DNA from: Streptomyces sp. SN-593
GTDB lineage: Bacteria > Actinomycetota > Actinomycetes > Streptomycetales > Streptomycetaceae
Length of the DNA: 64,000 nucleotides
NCBI RefSeq assembly: GCF_016756395.1
Contig: NZ_AP018365.1
Location: 3,006,001 to 3,070,000 of the forward strand
Direction: 5' to 3'
Part shown: positions 25,445-36,723 of the stretch, one piece after another
How positions within the stretch are numbered: the stretch's first letter is position 1
Layout: each line of letters begins with the position of its first letter
The notes under the pieces: model-generated
What the model was told of the DNA's origin: nothing
What the model saw: the letters and a program-made list of their open reading frames with translations, nothing else
Databases searched by the model: none
Translations under genes and position numbers: made by a program

Positions 25445-26563
25445 TCACGCGTCGGTCTTCTCGCGGGACTTGCGCCAGCGGATGCCCGCCTCGATGAACC
25501 CGTCGATGTCGCCGTCGAGCACGCCCTGCGGGTTGCCGACCTCGTGCTCGGTCCGCAGGTCCTTCACCATCTGGTACGGGTGCAGGACGTACGAACGCAT
25601 CTGGTTGCCCCAGGAGTTGCCGCCATCGCTCTTGCCGAGCGAGTCCATCAGGGCCTGCTCCTCCTGGCGGCGCCGTTCGAGCAGCTTGGCCTGGAGGACG
25701 TTCATCGCGCTCGCCTTGTTCTGGATCTGCGAGCGCTCGTTCTGGCAGGAGACCACGATGCCGGTCGGCAGGTGGGTGATGCGGACGGCGGAGTCCGTGG
25801 TGTTGACGCCCTGGCCGCCGGGGCCGGACGCGCGGTAGACGTCGACGCGCAGCTCGGACTCGTCGATCTCGACGTGGTCGGACTGCTCGACGACGGGCAG
25901 CACCTCGACCCCGGCGAAGGAGGTCTGCCGGCGCCCCTGGTTGTCGAAGGGCGAGATCCGCACCATGCGGTGGGTGCCCTGCTCGACGGAGAGCGTGCCG
26001 TAGGCGTACGGCGCCTTGACGGTGAAGGTGGTCGACTTGATGCCGGCCTCCTCCGCGTACGACGTCTCGTAGACCTCGGTGGGGTAGCCGTGCCGCTCGG
26101 CCCAGCGCAGGTACATCCGCTGGAGCTGCTCGGCGAAGTCCGCGGCGTCCACGCCGCCGGCCTCGGCGCGGATGTTGACCAGCGCCTCGCGGGCGTCGTA
26201 CTCGCCGGACAGGAGGGTGCGGACCTCCATCTCGTCCAGCGCCTTGCGGACCTGCTCCAGCTCGGCCTCGGCCTCGGTGCGGGTGTCGGCGTCGTCCTCG
26301 GCCTCGGCGAGTTCGAAGAGCACCCCGAGGTCGTCGATCCGGCCGCGGAGCGCCTCGGTCTTGCGCAGCTCGGCCTGGAGGTGCGAGAGGCGGCTGGTGA
26401 CCTTCTGCGCGTTCTCCGGGTCGTCCCAGAGGGAGGGCGCCGCGGCCTGCTCCTCGAGCGCGGCGATGTCGCCCCGCATCCGGTCGAGGTCCAGTACGGC
26501 CTCGATCGACCCCATGGTGGAGGAGAGGGACTTCAGTTCTTCGGAAACGTCGACGATCGCCAC
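25445..26563 (-). CDS. prfB: peptide chain release factor 2
   Basis: A 372-residue RF2. It shows the stop-codon recognition SPF motif in [15 protein letters not shown], the catalytic GGQ in [20 protein letters not shown], and the C-terminal [17 protein letters not shown]. It releases peptides at UGA/UAA. The frame is continuous from the start, so there is no programmed +1 frameshift like that of E. coli prfB. GTG 26563 is the start that gives the family N-terminus ([13 protein letters not shown]). It lies 184 bases downstream of a kinase gene on the same strand. Confidence 0.95.
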   Translation of the reverse strand: MAIVDVSEELKSLSSTMGSIEAVLDLDRMRGDIAALEEQAAAPSLWDDPENAQKVTSRLSHLQAELRKTEALRGRIDDLGVLFELAEAEDDADTRTEAEAELEQVRKALDEMEVRTLLSGEYDAREALVNIRAEAGGVDAADFAEQLQRMYLRWAERHGYPTEVYETSYAEEAGIKSTTFTVKAPYAYGTLSVEQGTHRMVRISPFDNQGRRQTSFAGVEVLPVVEQSDHVEIDESELRVDVYRASGPGGQGVNTTDSAVRITHLPTGIVVSCQNERSQIQNKASAMNVLQAKLLERRRQEEQALMDSLGKSDGGNSWGNQMRSYVLHPYQMVKDLRTEHEVGNPQGVLDGDIDGFIEAGIRWRKSREKTDA

Positions 26564-26747
26564 GGGGTCCAGCCTACCGGCTGGTCGGGTGAAGGGCGGT
26601 TTTCGGTCGAACGGCGGTCTCGGAGCAGGTCGCCCGGTGCGCCGCGCGGGACGTCCCACGGGCCCGGTGCCGGGCCGTACGGCCGGGCCGTACACAGGGC
26701 CCCGTACGCCGGGCCGGGCGGCAGCCCGCGGCGTACGCTCCCCCGGC

Positions 26748-29105
26748 TCACGCGGTGGCCGTCGCGCGGGAGAGCCGGCCCCCCGCGGTCAGCAGGTAGA
26801 CCTCCAGGGTGCGGGAGGAGGCGCCGGCACCGACCGGGCCGATCGCGCCCTCGGGCCGGGCCAGGGCGCCGGCCGGCGCGGCGCCCTCGGCGCCACGGTC
26901 GTCCGCCGCGTCGACCACCAGGCCGCCGGAGAAGACGTAGAGGTGGTCGCCGGCGGGCAGCGCCTCCACCCGGGCGCTGCCGTCGACCGTGGTGAGCACG
27001 GACGCGGGCCGCCAGGCGCCGTCGGAGAACGGCAGCCGCAGCACCGCGTTGTCGGCCTTGCGCACGACGAAGGCGTCCAGGCTGCCGCGGCCGGTGGAGA
27101 CCAGCGCGGGCGCGTCCTTGATCCGGCCCGGCGCGGGCACGGTCGCCCAGGCGTTCCAGCGGCCGTCCACCAGGGAGGCGGTGACGAGGTCGCCGCCGAC
27201 CCGTCCGACCAGGTCGATCCGGCCGGGCGCGGAGGAGGCGGCCGCCGGGGCCGCGTCGAAGTGGGTGCGCTCGTCCACCTGGAGCCAGGGCTGCCAGTAG
27301 CCGCCGGCCAGGGTGCGGCGGTAGAGCAGGCCGTCGGTGCCGAGGGCGAACAGGTCGATCGACCCGGACCGGGCGGACACCACCGCCGGGTCGGCCTGGA
27401 CGCTTATCCCGGTGAGCTTGTGCCAGGGGCCGTAGCCCGAGCCGTCCCGGACCACGTACCAGACGTTCTTGTCGGTTCCGCGGGCGAAGACGTAGGTGTC
27501 GCCGCCCATGACGAGCACCCGGGGGCCGCCGGTCAGCGCCACGCCGGCGGCGGGCGCGTCGTGGAAGGCCGACCACTTCGGCAGGTCGACCGGTGCCCCG
27601 GTGCGGCCCTGCGGGGAGTCGGCGGCGCCGGTCGGTGCGGCTGTGGCGGTGTGGTCGGCGCTGGTGTCGCGGGCCGGGTCGGTGTCCGGGTCGGTGGCGG
27701 TCGCGTCGCCCTTGTCGTCGCGGGAGGTGCCGCCGGAGCCGGAGTGGCCGCCGTGGTCGGCGGAGCCGGCCGACGCGATGCCCCAACCGCCGAGCCCGGC
27801 GACGGCGAGCGCGGCCGCGGCGGCCGCGGCGAGCTTGATCCGCCGCTGGCGCACGGCGTCGGAGACCGAGCGGTGGCGGGGGCTGGCCGGGCGGTCGGGG
27901 GCGGAGGCCCGGCCCTTTCCCGCGCCCTTGCCGCCGCCGGCGCCCGCGCCGGCCGGGCCGACCGGCGCCTCGGGGTGGCCGCCGCGGCCGGGGCGGGCGG
28001 CCTCGGCGCCGAACCCGGCCAGTTCCTCGGCGGTGGGGAGCTTGATGCTCGTGTGGGTGTCGCGGCTGGAGTCCGGGGCGGCGCCGCGCACCAGCGGCAC
28101 CGCACCGCGTCTGCGGTCGCGGTCCGGCCGCCCGGTGCCGCCGCCGGCGCCGGAGCGCGCGGGATCGGGATCGACGCCGAAGCCGGCGGGCCGGGCCGGC
28201 TCGTCCGCGTCGTCGTACACGCCGCCGGCCCGCTCCGGCTCTCCCCCGGCGCCCGGCGCGGCCACGTCCAGCGCCGGCTCTCCGGCCAGGTCCGGCAGCA
28301 GCTCCCGCAGCCGCGCGGCGAGCTCCCCCGCCTTCAGCCGGGACGCCGGGGCCTTGGCCAGGCACTGCGCGAGGATCTGCCACAGCTCCCCGGACAGCCC
28401 GGGCAGCGGCTGGACGGCCTCGGTGACGTGCCGGCGCAGGACGGCGCCGGGGTGGCCGCCGCCGAACGGCGTGAACCCGGCCAGGAGTTCGTACAGCACC
28501 GTGGCCAGGGCGTAGATGTCGACGGAGGCGCGCGGCGGCAGTCCCTCGATGATCTCGGGGGCGAGGTAGTCGGGGGTGCCGATGATCCGGGTCGCGCGGG
28601 TGCGGCGCGGGGTGTCCACGAGGCGGGCGATGCCGAAGTCGGTGAGCAGCGCGGGCGGGGCGCCGCCGGGCCCGGGCGGGGCGGCCGAGTCGAGCAGCAC
28701 GTTCTCGGGCTTCACGTCGCGGTGCACCACGCCGCCGGCGTGGGCGGCGGCCAGGCCGTCCGCGACGTCGACGGCGATCGCGACCGCCGCCTCGGGCGGC
28801 AGGCGGCGATCGCGCTCCAGCCGGGAGCGCAGGTCGGTGCCGCGCACCAGCTCCATCACCAGGGCGAGGTCGCTGCCGTCGACCACGAGGTCGCGGATGC
28901 CGACGATGTGCGGGTCGTCCAGGGACAGCAGCGCGGTGCGCTCCTGCACGAAGCGGCCCACCAGGTCCTGGTCGGAGGCGAGGTCCTCGCGCAGCAGCTT
29001 GATGGCGACCGGGCCTTCGGGTCCCTCGCCGAGCCACACGGTGCCCGCGGAACCGCGTCCCAGCACCTGGTGGGCGGTGTACCGGCTGCCGATCTTCCTG
29101 GCCAA
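26748..29105 (-). CDS. membrane Ser/Thr protein kinase with extracellular beta-propeller-like domain
   Basis: A 785-residue PknB-like kinase. The kinase domain (residues ~5-270) has the glycine loop GRGSAGTV, Lys36, HRDVKPEN (Asp130) and DFG (Asp156). A Pro/Gly-rich juxtamembrane linker, one membrane helix (~423-446) and an extracellular domain (~515-785) follow. The extracellular part repeats short aromatic blades ([46 protein letters not shown]), like a PLL/fucolectin-type beta-propeller, so it may sense a sugar or wall ligand. I chose TTG 29105 (GGAG 5 bases upstream); ATG 29144 lacks a ribosome site. It corresponds to the kinase gene beside prfB in other streptomycetes. Confidence 0.85.
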   Translation of the reverse strand: MARKIGSRYTAHQVLGRGSAGTVWLGEGPEGPVAIKLLREDLASDQDLVGRFVQERTALLSLDDPHIVGIRDLVVDGSDLALVMELVRGTDLRSRLERDRRLPPEAAVAIAVDVADGLAAAHAGGVVHRDVKPENVLLDSAAPPGPGGAPPALLTDFGIARLVDTPRRTRATRIIGTPDYLAPEIIEGLPPRASVDIYALATVLYELLAGFTPFGGGHPGAVLRRHVTEAVQPLPGLSGELWQILAQCLAKAPASRLKAGELAARLRELLPDLAGEPALDVAAPGAGGEPERAGGVYDDADEPARPAGFGVDPDPARSGAGGGTGRPDRDRRRGAVPLVRGAAPDSSRDTHTSIKLPTAEELAGFGAEAARPGRGGHPEAPVGPAGAGAGGGKGAGKGRASAPDRPASPRHRSVSDAVRQRRIKLAAAAAAALAVAGLGGWGIASAGSADHGGHSGSGGTSRDDKGDATATDPDTDPARDTSADHTATAAPTGAADSPQGRTGAPVDLPKWSAFHDAPAAGVALTGGPRVLVMGGDTYVFARGTDKNVWYVVRDGSGYGPWHKLTGISVQADPAVVSARSGSIDLFALGTDGLLYRRTLAGGYWQPWLQVDERTHFDAAPAAASSAPGRIDLVGRVGGDLVTASLVDGRWNAWATVPAPGRIKDAPALVSTGRGSLDAFVVRKADNAVLRLPFSDGAWRPASVLTTVDGSARVEALPAGDHLYVFSGGLVVDAADDRGAEGAAPAGALARPEGAIGPVGAGASSRTLEVYLLTAGGRLSRATATA

Positions 29106-29416
29106 GGCTGCTCCGACTCCTCCGACGGTCCGCCGCGTCGCCATCGGTCGCGGGCGCCGGGTGGGACCGGGACGCCGTGCGGCACCGCGTGATGGCTCGT
29201 GTTGGCGACAAAGCTACGCGGCCCGGGGGCAGTTCGGGACGCCCCCGGCCGGTGAGGAGGCGTTCTGCCGGAGAAATCACCCTCTGGAAGTCGACAAATC
29301 CTCAAACAAGGGTGCGGAAGAAGGCGCGGGCGCCCGCCCGCCGTGGGGCGGCGCGGCAGCGGAGAAGGAGCGGGCGAACCGGGGAGAGGGTCGGGCGAAC
29401 CGTGGGCGGGCCGCCG

Positions 29417-31108
<1,692 letters not shown>

Positions 31109-31562
31109 GTCATGCGCTCCCTGCTGCCTGATGGTTCTTCCCGGTCCGGCCCAGCGTAGAGCCTGCCGCGGCGCGGTGCCGGGTTCCCCTGGAGACGCCG
31201 CGCCACCTCCGGCGGTTGCCCTCCCCCGCAGGAACGGTCCGCCCGCACCCCCTGGCCCGCCCGCGCCGCCGCGGCCGACCGTGCCGCGGTACCGGGTGGC
31301 GGGCCCGGTGGGGCCCCCGGTGGGGCCGGGTGGCGGGCCCGGTGGGGGCCGGGTGGCGTGCCCGGTGCGGCCGGCTCCGGGGGAGGGTGGGGGCGAAGGG
31401 GCGGCGGAGGGTGGGAGGATGCATGCGTCAAGTCACCGTGCACACGCACCCGTAGGGGCGCCGCGGGGGTGACGGCATAGGCGTACGTCGAGGCGCGGAC
31501 GCGGGCGGGGAGGGTCTTCCCGGCGCGTGCCCGGGCCACGGGGAGAAGGGACCGCGGACGAG
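31109..31562. other. 454-bp divergent intergenic region (kinase / FHA-FtsK gene)
   Basis: Contains upstream regions of both genes and a GC-rich minisatellite at about 31292-31372. There is GGGAGAAGGGA just before the FHA-FtsK start. No RNA gene or clear promoter is visible. Confidence 0.5.
31292..31372. repeat. GC-rich imperfect minisatellite
   Basis: Imperfect tandem copies built on CCGGGTGGCGGGCCCGGTGG, about 15-30 bp each, in the divergent promoter region. They contain nested GGGCCC palindromes. Confidence 0.55.
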
Positions 31563-34500
31563 ATGCAGATCCGGCTGACCGTCCTCGGGCCGCGCGGCAG
31601 CGGCCGGGCAGCTCGCGGGTGTGACGTGCTCGTCACGGCCCCCGCGGGCACCACCCTGGGCGCCGTGGCGGGCGCCCTCGCCTCGGCGGCCGGCACGGCG
31701 CGTCCCGGCGGCCGCGCCTCGGGCGCCCCCGTCGCGCTGTACGCCGGCACCGGCCGCCTCGCCCCGACCGCGGTGCTGGGCGCACCGCCGCTCGTGGACG
31801 GCGCGCTCCTGTCGCTGCACGCCCCCGCCGAGCAGCACGGCGACCAGGGCCAGCACGGCGATCACGGCCAGTACGGCCGCTTCGGGCAGTACGGCAGGCC
31901 GCCGGCCGACCTGGCCGCGCTGCACGTGGTCGGCGGCCCCGACGCGGGCGGGGTGCACTTGCTCCAGGGCGGCCAGGCGGCGGTCGGCCGCTCGGCCGAC
32001 GCCGACGTGCCGCTCGACGACCCGGACGTCTCGCGCCTGCACTGCGAGATCGCGGTCGGCTCAGACGGCACGGTCACCGTCGCCGACCTCGGCTCGACCA
32101 ACGGCACCACCCTGTCCGGCCGCCCGGTCGGCGTCCACCCGCTGCCGTTCGCGCCCGGCGCGCTGCTGCGGATCGGCGAGTCCACGCTCGGCCTCACCCC
32201 GGCGCACCCGGCCACTCCCGCGCCGCTGGCGACCGCCCCGGACGGCGAGGGGCACCTGCGGGTCGCCTCACGCGGCGCCGGCGGGCCCGAGGCGGCCGCG
32301 GAGCAGGACGGCTCCGGCGCGTTCGGCGGCGGCCCGTACGACGCCGCGGCCACCGCCGGCGCGCACCCGCGGGAGGAGGCCGGCGGCGGCGCGGACGCGT
32401 ACGGCGCGGACCGGCCCGGGGCGGGCGGGGACGTCAGCGGCAACCCCCCGGGCAGCGGCAGGGGCAGCGGCAATGGTGGAGGGCCCGCTCACGGAACCGG
32501 CTCCCGTCCGGGCGGCACGGCCGAACCGGAGTGGCCGCCCGCCGAACCGCCCGCCGCGGACAGTTCCCGGCGCCCCACCGGCGAGCGCAACCGCCGCGAC
32601 CTCGACGAGCCGCCGCGCGCCGGCGTCGTCGGCGCCATAGGCGCCTGGGCCCGTCGGCTGGCCGGCAGCCGGCCCGGGCCCGACGACGGCGGACCCGTGC
32701 CCGCCGCAAACGACCCGGCTGCCGCGGAGGCGCTGCGCGGGCGCTGGCCGGACCCGGCGGCGGTCCTGCTGACCGCACTCGGCCCGGGCCGGCGGCTGTG
32801 GGAGCGCGGCCACGCCCACCCCGACGCGCTGACGGTGCGCCTGGGCACCGCCGACCTGGCCGCGCCGGACGGCGGCGGCCTGCTGCGCGACGCCCCGTAC
32901 ACCGTGGACCTGCGGGCGCCGGCCAGTTCCTCGCTCACGCTGGCCGGGCCCCGGCCGCGGCTGGCCGGGCTGGCCCGGGCGGTGCTCGCGCAGCTCTGCG
33001 CGCTGCACTCCCCCGCCGTGCTGGAGGTGGCGCTGGTCAGCGCCGACCGGACCCGGGGTGCGGACGAGCGCACCGAGGAGTGGTCCTGGCTGAACTGGCT
33101 GCCGCACCTGCGTCCCGCGCACGGCCAGGACTGCCGGCTGCTGCTCGCCTTCGACCGCGACCAGGCCGAGGCGCGCGTCTCCGAGCTGGTACGGCGGCTG
33201 GAGTCCGGGCCGCTGGGGCCCGGCTGGGCGAGCGCGCCGCCGTCCGCGGTCGCCGCGGCCGCCGCCCGCCACGACGGCCCGTACACCCTGGTCGTCCTCG
33301 ACGGAGACCCCGGCTCGGCGGCGCTGCGCGACGCGCTGGGCCGGATAGCCGTGGCCGGACCGTCGGCCGGCATCCATCTGCTGTGCCTCGTCGAGACCGG
33401 GGAGCGCCCCGCCGTCCAGGGCGGTCTGACCGCCCGGGTCTGCGGCGACGTGGCGACCACGCTGCGGCTGGAGCCGGCCCCGGGGGCCGACGGCGACGCG
33501 GCGGCGGGCGCGGGCGCCCACCCGGCGGAGCCCGTGGACGGCGTGGTCGTGCTGGACGCGGTGTCGGCGGCGTGGGCCGAGCATTTCGCCCGGGCCCTCG
33601 CGCCGCTGCGGGAGGCCGACGCGGGGGCGGTGGACGTGCCCTCGCGGCATGTGCTGCCCGGCGCGGTACGGCTGCTGGACGAGCTCGACCTGGCGATCGC
33701 GACGCCGGCGCGGATCGCGGCGCGGTGGGCCGAGGCGCCCGGTGCCGCCTCCGGGGCCACCGCGGTGATCGGGGTGGGCGCGGGCGGCCGGGTGGCCGTG
33801 GACCTGGTGGCGGAGGGGCCGCACGCGATGCTCGGGGGCGCGCCGGGCTCCGGCAAGACGGAGCTGCTGCGCTCGGTGGTGGCGGCCCTGGCGGCGGCCG
33901 ACCGGCCGGAGCGGCTGGCCCTGGTGCTGGTGGACGGCGCGGGGACGGAACACGGCGAGGGGCTCGGCTCCTGCGCGGACCTGCCGCACGTCTCCACCCA
34001 CCTGGTGGCCTCGGACCCGGTCCGGATGCGGGAGTTCGCGCAGGCGCTGAGCGCGGAGCTGAAGCGGCGGGCGGAGGTGCTGGGCGGCGAGGACTTCGCG
34101 GCGTGGCACGGCCGGGGCCCGGCGGCGGGGATGGTGCCGCACCAGGGCGGGCGCAGGGGCGCCCCGGGCGCGGACCAGGGTCCGGGGTCCGGGTCGGGCA
34201 CGGGTGCGGGTGCGGGGCCCGGTACGGGTGCGGGTGGCGGCCGGGGCGCGGCCTCAGGCGGAGCGCGTACGGGGGGCGGCGCGAGTGCTTCCGTAGGCGG
34301 CGCGAGTGCTTCGGTGGGCGCGGGCGGTTCCGCCGGGGCGGGCGCTTCGGTGGGCGGGAGCGGCTCGGCGAGCGGAGGCGGCCCCGGGGGCGGCGTGCGG
34401 CCCGTGCTCCCGCGCCTGGTCGTCGTCGTGGACGACTTCGACGCGCTCGTGGCGCCGGGGCTCGGCAGCCCGGGGCGGCCGTCCGCGGGCAGCGTGGTGC

Positions 34501-35006
34501 GGGCGCTGGAGGCGGTGGCGCGTGACGGCGAACGGTTGGGCGTGCACCTGTTCGCCGCGACCGGCCGGCCCGAGCGGACCGCGGGCACCGAGACCGACGA
34601 ACGGGCCCGGTTGCGCATCGCGTTGCGGACCGCCGACCCGGAGTCGGCGGCGCTGCTGGTCCATGTCGAGGATCCGGCGGGGCTGGACGACGCGGTGCCC
34701 GGACGCGGCTACCTGAGGCGCCCCGGCGGCGCGGTGACGCCGTTCCAGGCCGCCCGGGTCAGCGCGCGCATCCCGCGGACGGCGACGCTGCGGCCGACCG
34801 TGGTGCCGCTGGAGTGGGAGCGGATGGGCGACCCGCCGGCCCGCCGCCAGGTGCGCGAACTCGGCAACGGGCCGACCGACCTGGCGCTCCTGGCCAGCGC
34901 CCTCCAGCGTGCCGCCGAGACGCCGGCCGACGACGCCGCCGCGCCGCGCGCTCCGCTGCCCTCGGCCGCCACCGCGCCGGCCGCGCTGATCCAGCCGCGC
35001 ATCTGA
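31563..35006 (+). CDS. FHA-domain FtsK/SpoIIIE-type ATPase (EssC-like)
   Basis: A 1147-residue protein. The N-terminus (residues 1-95) resembles the small first domain of EssC. An FHA domain (~119-215) has the phosphothreonine-binding set GRS, SRLHCEI and GSTNGT. A disordered linker follows, then an FtsK/SpoIIIE domain with Walker A GGAPGSGKTE (residues ~758-767) and Walker B RLVVVVDDFD (~950-959). Between the two motifs there is an ~80-residue Gly/Ser/Ala insert (~862-944). There is no membrane helix at the N-terminus and no WXG100 gene nearby, so it is an orphan of the type VII-secretion ATPase class rather than part of a full ESX locus. ATG 31563 has GGGAGAAGGGA upstream. It diverges from the kinase pair. 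Confidence 0.8.
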   Translation: MQIRLTVLGPRGSGRAARGCDVLVTAPAGTTLGAVAGALASAAGTARPGGRASGAPVALYAGTGRLAPTAVLGAPPLVDGALLSLHAPAEQHGDQGQHGDHGQYGRFGQYGRPPADLAALHVVGGPDAGGVHLLQGGQAAVGRSADADVPLDDPDVSRLHCEIAVGSDGTVTVADLGSTNGTTLSGRPVGVHPLPFAPGALLRIGESTLGLTPAHPATPAPLATAPDGEGHLRVASRGAGGPEAAAEQDGSGAFGGGPYDAAATAGAHPREEAGGGADAYGADRPGAGGDVSGNPPGSGRGSGNGGGPAHGTGSRPGGTAEPEWPPAEPPAADSSRRPTGERNRRDLDEPPRAGVVGAIGAWARRLAGSRPGPDDGGPVPAANDPAAAEALRGRWPDPAAVLLTALGPGRRLWERGHAHPDALTVRLGTADLAAPDGGGLLRDAPYTVDLRAPASSSLTLAGPRPRLAGLARAVLAQLCALHSPAVLEVALVSADRTRGADERTEEWSWLNWLPHLRPAHGQDCRLLLAFDRDQAEARVSELVRRLESGPLGPGWASAPPSAVAAAAARHDGPYTLVVLDGDPGSAALRDALGRIAVAGPSAGIHLLCLVETGERPAVQGGLTARVCGDVATTLRLEPAPGADGDAAAGAGAHPAEPVDGVVVLDAVSAAWAEHFARALAPLREADAGAVDVPSRHVLPGAVRLLDELDLAIATPARIAARWAEAPGAASGATAVIGVGAGGRVAVDLVAEGPHAMLGGAPGSGKTELLRSVVAALAAADRPERLALVLVDGAGTEHGEGLGSCADLPHVSTHLVASDPVRMREFAQALSAELKRRAEVLGGEDFAAWHGRGPAAGMVPHQGGRRGAPGADQGPGSGSGTGAGAGPGTGAGGGRGAASGGARTGGGASASVGGASASVGAGGSAGAGASVGGSGSASGGGPGGGVRPVLPRLVVVVDDFDALVAPGLGSPGRPSAGSVVRALEAVARDGERLGVHLFAATGRPERTAGTETDERARLRIALRTADPESAALLVHVEDPAGLDDAVPGRGYLRRPGGAVTPFQAARVSARIPRTATLRPTVVPLEWERMGDPPARRQVRELGNGPTDLALLASALQRAAETPADDAAAPRAPLPSAATAPAALIQPRI

Positions 35007-35307
35007 CCTCCGCACGCGTCGAGCGCCCGTCCGCGGGTGTCCTCGACGCCCGCCTCCCTCGTCTTTCCCCCAACAGCGCCCGACCGACGCTCTGGTGACG
35101 CCTCGACAGCTCCACGGCACCGCCCGGGCAGCCACGATGAGGCGCGGCTTTCGACCCTGACCTGACGGTCCGTCCTACCCTGCCCCCGAAGGGTTCGCTT
35201 CAAGATCACGGCATCGTCACAATGACCCCCGCAAGCTCGCGCAAGACCTTGCGAGCGCCATCGCGCCGGGCGTAGACAGTCGCCAACGGGACTGAGGGGA
35301 ACACGAC
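35007..35307. promoter_or_regulatory. 301-bp regulatory region of the sugar ABC operon
   Basis: The 3' half of this region holds a candidate promoter and an operator palindrome (listed separately). The first ~200 bases show nothing I can assign. Confidence 0.55.
35240..35278 (+). promoter_or_regulatory. candidate promoter with overlapping LacI-type operator
   Basis: CGCAAG-AC-CTTGCG (35240-35253) is a perfect palindrome, and a further GCAAG lies at 35231. TTGCGA (35249-35254) and TAGACA (35273-35278) are 18 bases apart, a fair -35/-10 pair, so the palindrome covers the -35. Streptomycete sugar importers are typically repressed by LacI-family proteins at such sites. The binding protein gene starts 30 bases after the -10. 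Confidence 0.6.
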
Positions 35308-36717
35308 ATGCGTACCGTAAGGCGCACTCACATCACCTACGCGCGACGACGCAGCACTACGCGCATAGCTCTCGCGGCGGTGGCGGTGTCCGCGCTCGCG
35401 CTCACCACCGCGGCCTGCGGCGGGGACAGTGACAAGAAAGACGATTCCAAGAGCACGTCGTCGGCCTCCTCATCGGGGAGTGACGGGAGCGAGCTGAACC
35501 TGCCCGACCTGCACGGGCAGAAGCTCGAGGTCGCGGCGGTGTGGACCGGCCCCGAACAGAAGGCGTTCCAGAAGGTGCTGGACCAGTTCGACAAGCTCAC
35601 CGGGGCGAAGTCCACCTTCGTACCGACCGGTGACAGCCAGTCGACCTTCCTCGGCACGAAGATCGAGGGCGGCGCCCCGCCGGACGTGGCGTTCCTCGCC
35701 CAGCCCGGCGTGCTGCACCAGTTCGCGGACAAGGGCTGGCTGAAGCCGCTCGGCGCGAGCGCGCAGGCGCAGTTGAGCAAGAACTACTCCAAGGGCTGGC
35801 AGGACCTGGGCGCCTGGAAGGGCAAGCAGTACGGGGTCTACGCCAAGGTCGCCAACAAGTCGCTGATCTGGTACAACACCTCGGCCTTCAGCAACGCGGG
35901 CGCGACCGTGCCGAAGACCTGGTCGGACTTCCTGAAGACCGCCGAGACCGTCTACGAGTCCGGCACCCCGGCGGTGTCGATCGGCGGCGGGGACGGCTGG
36001 ACCCTCACCGACTGGTTCGAGAACATCTACCTCTCGCAGGCCGGTCCGGAGAAGTACGACGAGCTGACCGCGCACACGATCAAGTGGACGGACCCGTCGG
36101 TCAAGACCGCGCTGACCACGCTGGCGCAGCTCTTCGGCAACAAGGACCTGGTCGCCGGCGGCACCTCCACGGCGCTCGCCGACGACTTCCCGAAGTCGGT
36201 GACCCAGGTGTTCAGCGGCAACCCGCCGAAGGCCGCGATGGTCTACGAGGCCGACTTCGTGTCGTCGTTCATCACCGCCAACACCAAGGCGAAGGTCGGC
36301 ACGGACGCGAAGGTGTTCCCGTTCCCGGCCGTCGGCAACGGCAAGGCGCCGGTGGTCAGCGGCGGCGACGTCGGCGTGGCGCTGAAGGACAACGCGGGCG
36401 CGCAGGCGCTGCTCACCTACGTGGCGTCCACCGACGCGGCCAAGATCTGGGCGTCCAGCGGCGGTTACCTCTCGCCGAACAAGTCGCTGCCGTTCTCGGC
36501 GTACCCGGACGCGACCGAGCGCACCATCGCCCAGTCGCTGATCGCCTCCGGCGACGACTTCCGGTTCGACATGTCGGACCAGGCGCCCGCGGCCTTCGGC
36601 GGCACCAAGGGCCAGGGCGAGTGGAAGGACCTCCAGGACTTCCTCGCCAAGCCGTCCGATGTGGCCGGCACGCAGGCGAAGCTGGAGTCGGACGCGGCCA
36701 AGGCGTACGGGAGCTGA
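35308..36717 (+). CDS. sugar ABC transporter substrate-binding lipoprotein
   Basis: A 469-residue extracytoplasmic solute-binding protein of the carbohydrate type. The N-terminus has a twin-basic start, hydrophobic core and lipobox LTTAAC with Cys37 as the lipidated residue, then a Ser/Asp-rich linker. Motifs such as KLEVAAVWTGPEQKAFQKVLDQFDK, PPDVAFLAQPGVLHQFADKGWL and VWYNTSAF-like positions (LIWYNTSAF) match alpha-glucoside/maltose-binding proteins. GAGGGG precedes ATG 35308. It begins a three-gene operon with two permeases and no ATPase. Confidence 0.9.
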   Translation: MRTVRRTHITYARRRSTTRIALAAVAVSALALTTAACGGDSDKKDDSKSTSSASSSGSDGSELNLPDLHGQKLEVAAVWTGPEQKAFQKVLDQFDKLTGAKSTFVPTGDSQSTFLGTKIEGGAPPDVAFLAQPGVLHQFADKGWLKPLGASAQAQLSKNYSKGWQDLGAWKGKQYGVYAKVANKSLIWYNTSAFSNAGATVPKTWSDFLKTAETVYESGTPAVSIGGGDGWTLTDWFENIYLSQAGPEKYDELTAHTIKWTDPSVKTALTTLAQLFGNKDLVAGGTSTALADDFPKSVTQVFSGNPPKAAMVYEADFVSSFITANTKAKVGTDAKVFPFPAVGNGKAPVVSGGDVGVALKDNAGAQALLTYVASTDAAKIWASSGGYLSPNKSLPFSAYPDATERTIAQSLIASGDDFRFDMSDQAPAAFGGTKGQGEWKDLQDFLAKPSDVAGTQAKLESDAAKAYGS

Positions 36718-36723
36718 GGTCGG

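Noticed and set aside
31563..35006. Complete type VII (ESX) secretion locus
   Set aside because: Only the FtsK/FHA ATPase is present; no WXG100, EccB, EccD, EccE or mycosin gene lies nearby.
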